Position numbers and translations under genes: made by a program. Under the pieces are notes generated by a model. The model ran no database searches. It was not told the origin of the DNA and saw nothing but the letters and a program-made list of their open reading frames with translations. This document shows positions 1 to 10,950 of a DNA stretch of 64,000 nt, piece after piece. This DNA is from Atopsyche davidsoni. Its lineage: Eukaryota > Arthropoda > Insecta > Trichoptera > Hydrobiosidae. The first letter of the stretch is position 1, and every line of letters begins with the position of its first letter. The stretch is taken from positions 7,254,001 to 7,318,000 of the forward strand of contig JAILWY010000006.1 of NCBI GenBank assembly GCA_022113835.1. Reading direction: 5' to 3'.

Positions 1-657
1 GCGCAATACAAACATGCTGGAAATGTTTTTCTTTTATTGATTTAATAATACGTATGAGAAAAGGAGCTTATTATTAAATCTCTCACATAAATTATTTCAG
101 TATAAATGATTTTCTTGGGAATTGATCTCATGATATCTTCAAGGGGTACGCACTTTTGTACTACGAAAAAAAAAAAACGTTTTTTATGTTAAAAATTATT
201 ATAAGATGGTTTAAAAGCCTTCCAAAAACAGCCTATCTATTTTTGTTGTATAAGAATTGTTTATGTGTCAATATCAATATGATATTGTATTATGGAGGTC
301 AAACATAGATTTATCTCATTCGAGAACTATATTAGCAAGAAACAAGTTCCACATATGTTACAAAAACTTATTCGATTGATGTCAAATGCGAATATAGCTT
401 GTCGGGCGGAAATTTATTGCGGACAATACGGAGATAAAACAGATGCTCCGTCGCGGGATGTGATATTCATCGCCGTATTATACACACGCAAGTTTCCTCA
501 TATTAAAGTTGAACAAGAGATTCATATCTAACAATCGTAAGATGGTTAGTTTCTGTTACATGTGTATTATGCTTTCTTATACTTAAGACCCAATTGATTG
601 AAAATATGACAGATAAATAACACACAAACACATATAAATATATATATGTAATATATA
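1..657. other. AT-rich flank, no gene recognised
   Basis: A 79-codon open frame begins with ATG at 292 and ends at 531. Its product is not a family I recognise, and its length is unremarkable for this base composition. The last 40 bases before the mariner element are TA-rich, which suits the TA target preference of mariner elements. Confidence 0.5.
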
Positions 658-681
658 CGCGGTCCGATAAGTACTTAGCCT
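658..681 (+). repeat. mariner 5' terminal inverted repeat
   Basis: The first 23 bases inside the element match the reverse complement of the right end at all but the outermost position. The shared core includes GGTCCGATAAGTACTTAGCC. Mariner transposase binds such ends. Confidence 0.88.
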
Positions 682-820
682 CACCGCCCGATGGTGCTAG
701 TATCGCAAGAGAGATTTACTATCGTGTAGTACATTCTTGTAGACGGCTACTGTCAAAATTTCAGCCGAATCGGACTCATAGTTTTGTTTAGAAGCGGACG
801 TGTACGCGTATTTTAAAAAA

Positions 821-1816
821 ATGGAAAAAGAGCAATATCGGTCGGTGATTCGATTCTTGTTTTTGGAAGGGAAATCGCGCAGCGAAATCAAAGAGCGCTT
901 GGATGCTGTGTACGATGACTCTTTTCCTTCGATGGCGACCATCAAATGTTGGTTTAACGAGTTTCAACGTTTCAACAAAATGGCTGCCACGGAGGATAAC
1001 GTGACAAAAATCCACGATCTCGTATTGGCAGACCGCCGATTGAAGGTGCGCGAGATAGCTGAAACAGTAGGCATCTCAAAAGACCACGTGGGTCATATCC
1101 TGCATGAAATTTTGGGCATGAGAAAGCTTTCAGCTCGATGGGTGCCACGTTTGCTCACTCCGGACAACAAGCGCAACCGCGAGACCACTTCGGAGCAGTG
1201 TTTGACGCTGTTTAAGCGCAGTCCGAAGGAGTTTCTGCGTCGTTTCGTGACCGTCGACGAAACATAGATCCACTGGTACACACCAGAGACCAAGGAACAG
1301 TCGAAACAGTGGACTTCACCCGGCGAACGTGCTCCGAAGAAGGCGAAGACTCTCCTATCGGCCAGAAAGCTGATGGCCACCGTTTTCTGAGATTCACAAG
1401 GTGTGATCTACATTGACTACCTGGAGAAGGGCAAAACGGTCACAGGGCTCTACTATGCCGAATTATTGGGCCGATTCGACGTCGAATTGCAGGAAAACGG
1501 CCCAATTTGGCGATGAAAAAAGTGCTCTTCCACCATGACAACGCACCGGCTCACACCTCAAATTGGTCAAATTGCACTACGAACTGCTCCCCCATCCACC
1601 GTATTCTCCAGATTTGGCCCAGTGCGATTTTTTTTGTTTCCGAATTTGAAAAAGTCACTCGGCGGGCAGGAATTTAAGTCGAATGAGGAGGCCATCGCCG
1701 CCACGGAGGCCTACTTTGCAGACCTCGAGAAAACGTATTTTTCAGATGAGTTAAGGAAGTTGGAGCATCGCTGGGTCAAGTGAATCGAGCTTAAAGGAGA
1801 CTATTTTGAGAAATAA
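821..1816 (+). pseudogene. mariner transposase pseudogene
   Basis: This is the relic of a cut-and-paste DNA transposase (N-terminal paired helix-turn-helix DNA-binding region, C-terminal D,D34D catalytic domain). The ATG at 821 starts MEKEQYRSVIRFLF; the open frame reaches back to a GTG at 800, but the ATG fits the family. Visible landmarks are a first HTH (residues 1-45), a second HTH ending near GHILHEILGMRKL, WVPRLLT, VDET (first catalytic Asp, codon 1256), HHDNAPAH (second Asp, codon 1537) and SPDLAQCDFF (third Asp, codon 1626). Breaks: TAG at 1265 where the family has Trp, TGA at 1388 also at a Trp position, a frame change near 1493, a further deletion and frame change just after 1560, a frame change in the T run at 1628-1635, and TGA at 1781. 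The linker between the two HTH units is shortened, and the usual GRPR-like AT-hook is missing. It cannot make active enzyme. Confidence 0.9.
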
Positions 1817-1854
1817 ATCGCCACTTTTCAAAAAGCGTTTCGTTTTTCTTCTGT

Positions 1855-1878
1855 AGGCTAAGTACTTATCGGACCGCC
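1855..1878 (-). repeat. mariner 3' terminal inverted repeat
   Basis: This is the inverted partner of 658-681, with core GGCTAAGTACTTATCGGACC. It is followed by CTCT and then directly by a long TA microsatellite, so the exact outer boundary is uncertain by a few bases. Confidence 0.88.
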
Positions 1879-1880
1879 CT

Positions 1881-1882
<2 letters not shown>

Positions 1883-1936
<54 letters not shown>
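1883..1936. repeat. (TA)n microsatellite
   Basis: About 27 uninterrupted TA units follow the right end of the mariner element. A shorter TA-rich run (about 632-657) lies on the other side, so the element probably landed inside a TA tract that later expanded on one side. Confidence 0.95.
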
Positions 1937-1938
<2 letters not shown>

Positions 1939-1961
1939 TGTCAAAACAAGTACGCGCTGTG

Positions 1962-2080
1962 TTTGAACTACTCCCACCCCCTCTTCTGCTCCCGGCCGAC
2001 AATTAGAACGGAAGTGGTAGGGCCTGGGCCGCCTCCTCAACGGAAGTGGAGGGTGAACTAGGGTGCGCGGTGACACAGCT
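1962..2080. other. GC-rich island with paired CGGAAGTGG
   Basis: A sharp change from pure TA repeat to GC-rich sequence. The word CGGAAGTGG occurs twice in the same orientation, 32 bp apart (2009 and 2041), around a GGGCCTGGGCCGCC core. No stable reading frame. CGGAAGT resembles an ETS-family binding core; a regulatory role is conjecture. Confidence 0.4.
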
Positions 2081-5000
2081 GATAAAGGGAATCAAACTTG
2101 ACGAAATTTATGTTTCATTGTTGCATTTCTTATATTTTCAAATGTACCACTACTCGACGCTCCCTTGATTTCCTGTATCTTGAGAAAAGATCTACTGCGG
2201 CTATTTTACGCATAGTAATAAAACATTTCTTGAAATTAATTTCTGTAGTCATATTTAAATGAATTGATAATGACAAAATAGACATAAAAGAAATTTTGTA
2301 TGAATGCCTTCCTGAAATTGTATAGGAATTGAGTGTATATTAGTGAGAACATTATAAAAAGTTCTCAGATTGTTTTAGGGCCCTTCATTACACGCATGGT
2401 CTGAATTGCGAACGGAAATATATGCTTTCTTTTTATTTTTATATTTTAAAGTAATTATAAAATCAGTAAACGGATATAATATATCAACACCGCCACAAGA
2501 CTACACATTAAGTATTTAAAATCAAAGATATGTATCATGGTTCATATGTGATATCTTTTACTAGAATATATATAACGTAGTCTCCGAAGATGAAAAAATC
2601 AATTAAAATATACGTTTAAACCAAATCATGAAAAATTTGTCACTGAAATCAACAAATAGTGGAAAAACAGTTACATTAATGTAAGTTTATTCAAGATGTG
2701 AGGCTCTCAGTATTGCAATCACTGGGTAACCAAAAGCGGTCGAGGAATCGAATTAGGGCTGAACACGATATCGCATTTACTGTACATAATAACGAAAGGA
2801 TGGTGCTTAAGAAGTCTTGACTACTTAGTATGAAGTACACTTCAATTACGAAACTACATTTAATTGGATAATGGAAATTTATCATCAGTCCAAATAATTG
2901 CTGTGAAAAAGAATAATTTTTCTGTTTTATAACCTCAATAATATCAGGTTTCATATTTAAACATTAATATTTATATAAATTCATTTTAAAATAAATAATG
3001 ATTCTGTGAGTTTCGCGTTTATTTTGAAGTGTTTTTAAAAAGCCTCACAGTACAGGAAAGTGATTAAAAAATAAAAACAATTACTTTGATGGCAAAGTTT
3101 ATTAAATTCCTACTTTTGAATCTCTATGTTTACCGATTGATGTTCAGCTTATTATTATGTTTGAGACCTTTTGAAGAGAATCGCTTCAAACTTTGTCTTC
3201 AAGCTTATTTAAATAGCTGATACTTGAAGAACGCCTCCAAGTGCGCAGCACAGAAAATAGCTTTTGGAATTCCCAAATGTCAATCAAGAAGAAACCAATA
3301 TACGCGCCAGTCTTATAGCACTGGCCGCAAAAACAAGATTAAATCCGAGGATTTATATAATTGCAATACTGAGATTGATAGATTATTACTTATAAACAGC
3401 GTGTAACTAAGAAAATATTTATAAAAATAAAAATTTTCAGTACATCATTTTCTCCATTTTTAGATGTCTCGATCGAAAAACTGTTATTTTTCCTTAGTTG
3501 AATCAAAGTTTTATTATTGATTACCTTGAATTTTGTATTATTATTACTGTTTTATAAATGATTAGCAAAATAACACAAATGAATAAGTGCCTTTAAATAC
3601 CAATTGCTGAAACGCAGTATGGTAGAGTTGTAATATTAAAACAAATACTATTTATAATATGTTTATATATTTTTTTCTGAAGGTAGTAAATACTTATAGT
3701 TTTCAGAAAACAGGTATGTACTAAATTAGGTTTAGGTTGAGCTCATAATTAAAAGCAAAGTTATTATATATTTATTATACAGGTTGGCAGCAATCCAATT
3801 ACGGCAGGTGATATTTATTTGAATTTACACAAATAAATTTACACACGCAACGCCATTTCTTGTCGAGGCGTTGTAATTTTTAATTATTCAATACTAAATC
3901 TTGAGAAAAATACAAAACAAAATTTATTAAAATATTCCATCAAGGTAACCAAAGTTTTGAATGCCTTTAAAATTTTTCAGTATCTGAGTAAGAAACTTCG
4001 CCTAGACTGAGCACCGCGTCCGCTGTAGATAAATTATAAAAACACCCAAACTCACTGCTATGTGATTCTGATGTGTTAATTACTTCAGTAGACTTAAACA
4101 TAATATTATAAATAGTACAGAATTTTGTTATACTTGTTATTTAAGCGTTTATGATATATGTTATCTTTGATAATTAAGTCTACCTTACAAAAAAAATCAA
4201 GCGGTCGTAAAAAAAATATTTGCTTTTAGATATAATAATTTTTCCGTTTTTAATTTTAACAAAAAAGACCTTGTCTTGTTTATTTTTTATAAAATATAAT
4301 AATATATATTGTGTTTTTAAAATTCACGTGTCGGCAACGTGAGTTCATCAACCTGTTATTTTGTATGCAAATAATAATTTTAATACTAAAGGCAAATGTG
4401 CTACCGGCTTAAGCATATTGTTTGTAGATACAAACAGTAAAAGTAGAATTAGAAAGTGTATTTATACGTAGTTAGAAAGTTAGTCCAGAAGTGGTTGCCC
4501 AAAACGCTATTTTGAAACATCCGCCAATTTTATGATATTATTTAATTTAAATAAATATGGCATATCCGTAAAGAAACTTTAACAAAATTCATTTTTAAAA
4601 GGGTAAACGAATAATTTTTTTTTTAGGAAGTCACAGTGAAATTTCCACAAAAAAAAGATTTTACTGGTAAAGGCTTACACGTGCCAGCTTTGTGTTGTTT
4701 TATGTTTATGAAGTATCCAAGCTAAGATAATCTGATAAATGAGTCTATAACCACACCAAGGGTAGCTAAGTATATATATACAGAGGTTAGAGTGAGAAGT
4801 AGCAAGTAAAAATATAGGTAAGTAAGCAAGGGGATGCATTCAGAGTCTATTGTTAGAGTATCCGGTGATAGGTTATCGGAATTTGTCTCGTGTACCAAAT
4901 AATCAAAGAAAACCTTCAAGAGACAGTTGATTGATTGAATCACGAAAATAGTATAATTAGTATTTTTCAAATGGGATTTCTAGTTAAGATAATTGAATGG

Positions 5001-7654
5001 CCAATCAGTTGGTTGTATTGCCAGCAATGATTACATTTGCTATTCAAAATAATTCTCTCCTTCACAATAACGGCATATTATTCTGCCTAAATTAAGGTTA
5101 CATTGAATGGCTACGGTAATATGCTTGGAATGTAAATGTACTAGACAATTTATGAATTGAGATGTTACAAATAAGATCAGGAATCCTGTGTAAACATAAA
5201 TATTATACAAATGCTGCGCTTAGTATGCGTGAGATGTTGTTCCAGGCACCTCGTGGTGGTTGGGAATGCTTGGGTGTATTTTATGGCTATCCATGGTATT
5301 CATTAGAGATCCTAAATCAAAATAACACTGCGTATATCCTCATCCACAGTCACCTTCAATTGTATATAAATAAAAAAATAATCGATAAAATGATGTTAAA
5401 ACACTTTTCTTAAAAAAAACCCTGGCACGGTGATCACTAAATATTTTTTAAACCAAGCACTTTTTCCCATATCGAAAGCTGTGCTAAGTTGATAGTAGAA
5501 CATTTTGTTATCACCTTGCCATTAGGTTATTTTTATTATGTAATAAAATATTTTTAAATTAATTCAATTATAAGAATAACCATTGTCTCGTGGACAGTCT
5601 TGCATACAATAAACGTGTCATATTCTGTTTCCTAAAAAATAACACACATGGTTAATAGATTATTATGAACTGCACATTGAACTATTATTTAAAATTTATT
5701 TATCTCGTCCAAAAAATACTTTATATACAAAAGCTATCGGTTTAAATCACATATTTTTGATTATATTCATCGTTAAAAAAAAATATTTAAGTGGAATTTA
5801 AATATTTTGTCATATTGTTTACACTTTTAATAAGGTATAATACTTTTTGTGCTAACGCAATTGATTCTCTTTGTAATCTTCTTTAACAGTATAATATCAT
5901 AACACGAATCTATATTTTGTCCAATTCATTTCAATCAACAGTAGATATCAGTATTATTAAAAAATAAATCTGTTTTGGACCTTTTATTCAAATAAAATTT
6001 ATTGAATATAACTTAACCATGATCAGATTCTGCATCATCAGTAATACTCGTAAGAAATGTTTGTAGTTACTTAACAAGTACTGATTGATCTGCATGAAAT
6101 TTAAGCCAATATCAATATTTGTTTCAAATTTGTTTAATATTGTTGTCAATAACAGATAACTGTTAACGGAAAATCACAGCAGAACTGTTAAATTTACTGC
6201 GGATTCATCACTTTTTTAAATAAACAAAAATATTATTTTAGGTTTAAATATATAATACAATGTCCTTGAAGATGTTTTTATCAAATGAGTTAAAAAAAAA
6301 AAATTTTTTTTTAAAGTATACCACAATTCTTCAATAAAAAATATGATTATATTCTGAAAGCATCAGATTATGTGCATGTTAATATTAAATGCTATGAATA
6401 TTTAAATATATTTATTTTTTTGGTTTTATTATCATTATAAACATCGGTTTAATACTGTGAATCTTTTGATTGTAAATTGTGATACATACATACACACATT
6501 TATATATATTCATGTTGAAAATATAACGGATAAGTTTTAACAAGAAAATCATCATACAACTAGAAAATGATAAAAAATCAGTAGGCAAAGAACTTTTCAA
6601 ATAGCGCTCGAGGACTACTTTACTTTTTCAGTTTTTTCACGTATCAGTCGCTACGGTTGTCTCGAAAAAATACGAAAAACATTTTGTAATTCAACTTTCA
6701 CATTTCACGCTCAGCGTACAATTTTCATCTTAAAATCGTTTTATTTGTTTGAAATAGCAATTCAAAATATTAAAATGCCGTAGTTTACTAACCCCCACTG
6801 GGTGATTTAATACTTTTACTATTAAAATACGATCTTACAGTAAACCAAAAGTTTGGATTCATTGAAAGAAATAATTTCACTATTTGTATTTAAATTGTTT
6901 TTTCTAATAAATACAGTAAAATCATGCTGTTTTCAGAATTATATTAAAAATCTATGAATAACATTGTATGCAAAAGTAATATTGTAAACAAAAACCTGCA
7001 TTTTATATTATATTTTGTCTCACGCTGAAAGCAGGTCAATTTAACATTTTATTTTCATAGATGTGAAATAGGTGGTGACGATGATTTGAATATTTCTCAT
7101 TATAGATATTAATTTGATTCGTCATTGAGGAGCACTTTGATCTGTGGCGTGAAGCAATGAAGGCACTACGAAAGTCAATTAAAGTCAAGTGATCTGCAGT
7201 GGGAAGAGGTTTACTGAAAACCATAAAATAAGCCGGCGCCAAAGGGACCATCATTAAACGCACCCTGGAAACCTCCCTGTAAGAGTTTATTTTATGGCAG
7301 GGTAACCATCGAGCATATCAACCAATGAAACACTTATTTAATAACTAACATGAGTATTGGAGATTTATTTAAAACTAGCCTCTTTGCCATAACCATATTT
7401 GGAAATTAGTTTTGAGCAGACGAAATTAAAAATATTTTAAGATTTTTAAACTTTAATAATTTTTAAATACTATCAAATCCTATATAATTCATTTTATTCA
7501 ATGCAAACACTTTAATGAATTATTTAATTTATTTTTGATATTATGAAAATCTACAATTTAATCGTAATATGTAAAGAAATAACAAAAAAAAACATGACCT
7601 GAGCTACTAATTAAGGTTCTAAATTAAGGACCATTCTAGAGATTTATGGCCTTG
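2081..7654. other. AT-rich noncoding stretch
   Basis: I see no gene, RNA gene or repeat family here. Open frames are below 90 codons and read as random AT-rich translations. One segment around 4740-4970 has mildly coding-like density on the minus strand, but no recognisable motif. Confidence 0.5.
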
Positions 7655-7790
7655 CGTTGTGGTTTTTGTCTCCCAATGTTTTCGTCCCCGAATCGGGACC
7701 ATCTTCAGGGATTTTCAAATCTCTGAAGGAGACTCCAGTACCGTAATCGAAACGTCCGAAGACAAAAATAACTACGAAAGATAAAATCTA
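7655..7790. repeat. foldback element family A, two inverted modules
   Basis: The left part read on the minus strand and the right part read on the plus strand are related copies. Both contain CTGAAG, a C/G-rich hairpin region, GAAA(A)C, then a purine stretch similar to GACAAAAAYMAC. On the minus strand, TCTTCAG (7702-7708) gives CTGAAGA, followed by T, then a GTCCC...GGGAC hairpin and GAAAAC (7678-7683). On the plus strand the hairpin has decayed but GAAACGTC is intact (7749-7756). The layout resembles a minimal hammerhead ribozyme. The two modules face each other across a spacer of about 20 bases. Confidence 0.6.
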
Positions 7791-10570
7791 AGAAATATCA
7801 AAATCTACGAAGACATTAAACATGACTTTACTTTGATTTTATGAATAGTAAAAAAACAATCTTTTATTTCTGAAATAGGGTAAGTATTTTCATATTATAT
7901 ATAAATCCTTGAAAAACGAGCTTACAAAATAATATATTCGGAATCACACATTTTTTTTTCAAACATGTAAAAAATATACAGGATCTCCATTTGAATATAA
8001 AAGCAGTAGCTCTATAATGGTAGCCCTTTATCTCGGCCGATGGGTTAGTAGTCATCACATTCAGTTTACGATTTGTTTTGATTAATTTGGAAGGGCGTTA
8101 GATATTTCCATTCAACGTTTGGGCACAATGGGGTAGGGACAGAGGGTTTAATGGCGTCTTGGGAGGACGCCTGAAGATCGATTGGATGTTGTGAAATTTG
8201 CTCCGCTAAAGACTCGATGGCGGGTAATTGATATAATCAAATTAATTGAACAAAAATAACTTTGCCGTGATAGGTACCATCTCGGGTCGAATAATTTGGT
8301 GATAATTGATCATACCGTATCGTTTACAAAACCTTGATTAATTTCCGCAAAATTAATAAAATACGAATTAAATGATTTTACATAATGTAAAATATTTTAT
8401 CCAAAGGAATAACTTGAACATAAGTTTTTTAGCCTAAAAATGTGATGTAGATATATTTGACAAGTAAGATTGGGAATTTCAAAAACTCACGAATTCACCT
8501 CCAGGTTATAAATTATAATTTTTTAAATTTAATTTATTTTAGAAAAATTTGTAGAACCTTCAACTTCAACTTACCTTATTATGAATAAATTAATCGTGCC
8601 AAGATATTATGAAAATGGTCGCATTCTTCAAAACTAAATAAAAATATTTTAAATCTTCCAGAAATCAATTTTTAAAGCTTAAGAAAACCGTGTTTTAATT
8701 TTTTAAAAAAAGTTTTAGAATCATTAAAAAGAAACAAAAAATCAAGTAATTGAATATCGCTTAGAAAATTAGAAAAGATTGAAACTTCATTATAAAATTA
8801 AATCTAGAGGTATTTCAGGTTCTAGAGTAATTATTTTATTTTTATAGTTTTTCAGTCCCTGAATATTATTTTACAAGTTCTTTGAAAATGTGCTCATGAG
8901 TCAATAAATTATGTTTAAGTATTACTGAAAAATTCTGTAATCGTTTGAATTTGAATCGCACAACTTCTGTCTAATGTATTAGCAACTTTTTGAGCTTAAA
9001 TCGTATTCGTGCTGTACTGTTCATGGACTCATATTAGATCTGAAGATTACGGCATTGTTTTCGTGGCTAATTGATTGCTTTCCTGATAAATCGTGATACG
9101 CTAATGCCCTTGTATTATACATTCAGAACAAAGGGTTGGCAGAAATTCCGAGAAGGTTTGACGGTGACTCTCGCCGGGGGCATGAAGTACCGATCTTATT
9201 ATATCTAACACGACAAAGTCTAGACATGGTCCTTGTGGTGAATTTACAAACGGACAGCTTTGTACAAAGGTTTCAGTAGCTAACCACCGCCTCTCGTAGT
9301 ATTTCAAACGCATTTATTTACTGTAAAATTTAATGTCTACAAATGTAGAGTAAAGAAATGCAAATAGAAAGAAATTTCGTAATGAGCTCTTTTGCCATTG
9401 AAAGGCTTTGTCAGACTTAATAACAAGGCACAAAAACATGTAACTCAATGTATTATAAGAAAGTTATACAATAAAACGGCACGGACCAAAGCCTATTATT
9501 ACCTGAATATTTATTTGAATTCTGGTTAGAAATAAAATCTTGTTTTATCTTGATTCAAACCTAATCACTACAAATAAGTAAGTTAACTACTAACTTCTGT
9601 AACAGTGATAATTATGTAAGTGACTTTAATTAAGTGTGATATTTAATATATTTTTAGGTGCTCATGCTAGTTGGATGGATCGCAATGAGTTTTTTTTTAC
9701 CAAGGGAAGGTCTTGGAACTTATATAGCAAGAAAAATAATTGAAAATTTAAATGAGTTTGGATTTTTCTTTCCTTTTGATGCTTGTAATGTAACTTTGAG
9801 AAAATGATTGTGCTTTTTGTGTTTTCAGATTCTTAGAAAAATATTTCTTACTTTTTGCGACTGAAGACTTAACTAACCGTACTGGAGTGATCCTAAATTA
9901 ATGAATTAACTTTGTTTGATAAAAAAATATTAAAATAACGCAATTTATTAATTCTCAAAAAGATCAAAGATTAGATTAAACGTCTTAAAAATGTTTCAAA
10001 AATAATGTTTATGTTTAATTAATTATGTTATGTAGTATTTAATGAAACCGAAACATAATATAATTGTTTATGAAATAATAAAACAACATGTTTATTCATT
10101 TTTATCAACGTAAAACGATGTTCTACATTGTGAGCTGGAAAGAAAGAAGTTAATTAAAGCAGCACAATGAATACACAAATGAACTAGCAAATGTGTATTT
10201 TTGTATACTATGTTTAAAAAGAAATATCAGATACGAGACACATTCACCTCACACAATACAGACCCTTACTTTGGAGGGTAGCAGAGCCTCTTAGAGGTTC
10301 CAGCAAAAACAGTTTGTCGGAAGGAAGGCCACGGGGAGGAGGGCGCTTTGTTCTCCTGGTTTATGTGGGGGTGATCACGCACGGGAGGGCTGAGATTTGT
10401 GACTTGCGAGGAACTGGAAGGGAATCAGTACAATACACGGGGATATACTCCCTTGATTGTTCGCTGCAAGGATTTCACCCCGAAAATAGCTTACTGATAA
10501 CAAAATAAATTGTACACGATTTTTATATTATTTTTTCTAAAAAAAGTATAATCAAGTTTTTATTAAAATA
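7791..10570. other. AT-rich noncoding stretch with one small island
   Basis: No coding region is recognised. The only GC-richer patch is 8088-8195, which holds a perfect 6-bp hairpin GGCGTC/GACGCC (8153-8158, 8166-8171). A second patch at 10262-10495 is rich in GGAGGG-type words and carries a 64-codon frame with no known motif. Confidence 0.45.
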
Positions 10571-10678
10571 TATATTGATTTTTGTGAAGACCGTCTCACA
10601 GGAAGTACGATTTTGCCTATACAGGTTTGATTGATTGATAATGATTAAGTACATTTTTTCAAATATTGAAAATTATCG

Positions 10679-10743
10679 TGATTTGTGTGGGATTTGAACC
10701 CACATCCCCAAGCTTAAATGGCCGGTGCATATACCAACGAATC
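10679..10743 (-). repeat. tRNA-like SINE head, left copy
   Basis: Acceptor and T-arm match the other heads in the window. It is 65 bases instead of 73 because 8 bases of the D-arm are missing at a short direct repeat. Confidence 0.75.
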
Positions 10744-10822
10744 ACTAGTATTTAATTGGCATAATAAGTACGTTGTTTCATTTATAGGATATGATTGTTA
10801 AAGATTCTTTACTAGTACTAAT

Positions 10823-10890
10823 GATTCGTTGGTATAATTGGTAATGCACCGGCAAGCTTAGGGATGTGGGTTCAAATCCCACACAAATCA
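10823..10890 (+). repeat. tRNA-like SINE head, right copy
   Basis: It starts GATTCGT and ends ACAAATCA, giving a 7-bp acceptor with one mismatch. A-box TGGTATAATTGGTAATGC and B-box GGTTCAAATCC are present; five bases are lost around the anticodon loop. The A and B boxes are the internal RNA polymerase III promoter of tRNAs and tRNA-derived SINEs. Confidence 0.75.
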
Positions 10891-10950
10891 CGATAATTTT
10901 AAATATTTGAAAAAATGTACTTAATCATTATTTATTAAAATAATATATTT

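Larger units (their letters stand above)
658..1882 (+). mobile_element. Tc1/mariner-family element, degenerate
   Basis: The element is about 1.22 kb and is bounded by inverted repeats of about 23-24 bp (658-681 and 1855-1878). It encodes a broken mariner transposase. A TA dinucleotide abuts each side, as expected of the mariner target duplication (656-657 and 1883-1884). The two ends are not quite equal: the right end carries about two more bases outside the shared repeat. Full-length relatives are usually about 1.3 kb, and the shortfall matches deletions seen inside the reading frame. The stops and frameshifts make it non-autonomous. The protein reads as close to the irritans group, from its layout and residues; that subfamily placement is an inference from memory of the family. 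Confidence 0.9.
10571..10950. repeat. inverted (head-to-head) SINE dimer
   Basis: The left copy lies on the minus strand (10571-10750); the right copy lies on the plus strand (about 10757-10950). Each has a tRNA-like head: 10679-10743 minus and 10823-10890 plus, both with B-box GGTTCAAATCC. The left copy carries the full tail (CCTGTGAGACGGTCTTCAC read on minus); the right copy stops after the GTACTTAATCATTA block. The left head lacks 8 bases in its D-arm region, and the right head lacks part of the anticodon arm, so neither could be a working tRNA. The two heads are separated by the leader that precedes the head in other copies, so the arms can fold into a large hairpin. Confidence 0.8.

Noticed and set aside
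1535..1783. Separate 82-codon gene
   Set aside because: It is the frameshifted 3' part of the mariner transposase, shown by the FPNLKKSLGG and FADLEKTYFSD stretches.
1751..2076. Minus-strand frames with (IY)n repeats
   Set aside because: They are translations of the (TA)n microsatellite.
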